Shown: piece after piece, positions 63,886 to 64,000 of the stretch | Position numbering within the stretch: position 1 is the stretch's first letter | Layout of the letters: every line of letters starts with the position of its first letter | Source: Cepaea nemoralis | Taxonomy: Eukaryota; Mollusca; Gastropoda; Stylommatophora; Helicidae | Assembly (NCBI GenBank): GCA_014155875.1 | Contig: JACEFZ010021793.1 | Span: 124,001-188,000, forward strand | Direction: 5' to 3' | DNA: 64,000 bases | Translations under genes and position numbers: made by a program | The notes under the pieces: generated by a model | What the model was told of the DNA's origin: nothing | What the model saw: the letters and a program-made list of their open reading frames with translations, nothing else | Database searches by the model: none

Positions 63886-64000
63886 TTATTTGAGTTGTGT
63901 TGACAGTGTAAAAGACTTTTTTCAGAGATGGTTGCCCCAAAATCTATTTTCATGTGAATAGCTAAGAGACAGCGGCAGAATTTCAGAAATACTATGTGAT

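Overview
The window looks like intergenic or, more likely, deep intronic DNA from an animal nuclear genome. No operons, no ribosome binding sites and no long conserved protein-coding genes are visible. It holds a nuclear-type tRNA gene with a Pol III terminator, splice-site-like signals, tRNA-derived SINEs, decayed LINE, Penelope-like, mariner, hAT and piggyBac-like elements, and an exceptional load of mini- and microsatellites. The repeat mix fits a lophotrochozoan, most plausibly a gastropod mollusc. That assignment rests on remembered family resemblance and is only moderately confident.

Layout. 1-6.7 kb: an AT-rich minisatellite, then SINEs and LINE 3' tails and a Penelope-like endonuclease relic. 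6.8-7.3 kb: the only region that looks like ordinary functional gene sequence. It holds a tRNA-Gly(GCC) gene on the minus strand and, 200 bp further right, a plus-strand promoter-like block (CRE palindrome, CLEAR/E-box palindrome) followed by a possible first exon ending in a consensus splice donor. 8-16.5 kb: a GT-rich tract, SINEs, a mariner relic and large minisatellites (19, 43 and 35 bp units), one of them split by a SINE with target-site duplication. 16.5-29.8 kb: transposon graveyard with a well-bounded 723-bp hAT element, three piggyBac-like TTAA elements, mariner remnants and many SINEs. 30-32.3 kb: a 31-bp minisatellite and long CT/GA tracts. 32.7-49.6 kb: more LINE, Penelope-like and SINE copies. 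50.6-58.2 kb: dense minisatellites of 43, 26-28, 42 and 44 bp units, interrupted at 53.04 kb by a strong splice-acceptor-like site with a hydrophobic signal-peptide-like reading frame. 58.7-64 kb: a SINE, a LINE-related repeat and minisatellites of about 118, 45, 20, 45 and 41 bp.

Nearly all long open reading frames are products of tandem repeats (GT, CT/GA, or units open in several frames) or decayed transposon coding sequence. I call no intact protein gene. The best hypothesis for a host gene is one plus-strand transcript starting near 7.1 kb with a very long repeat-filled intron; the 53.04 kb exon candidate would be a downstream piece of it. That is inference and needs transcript data.
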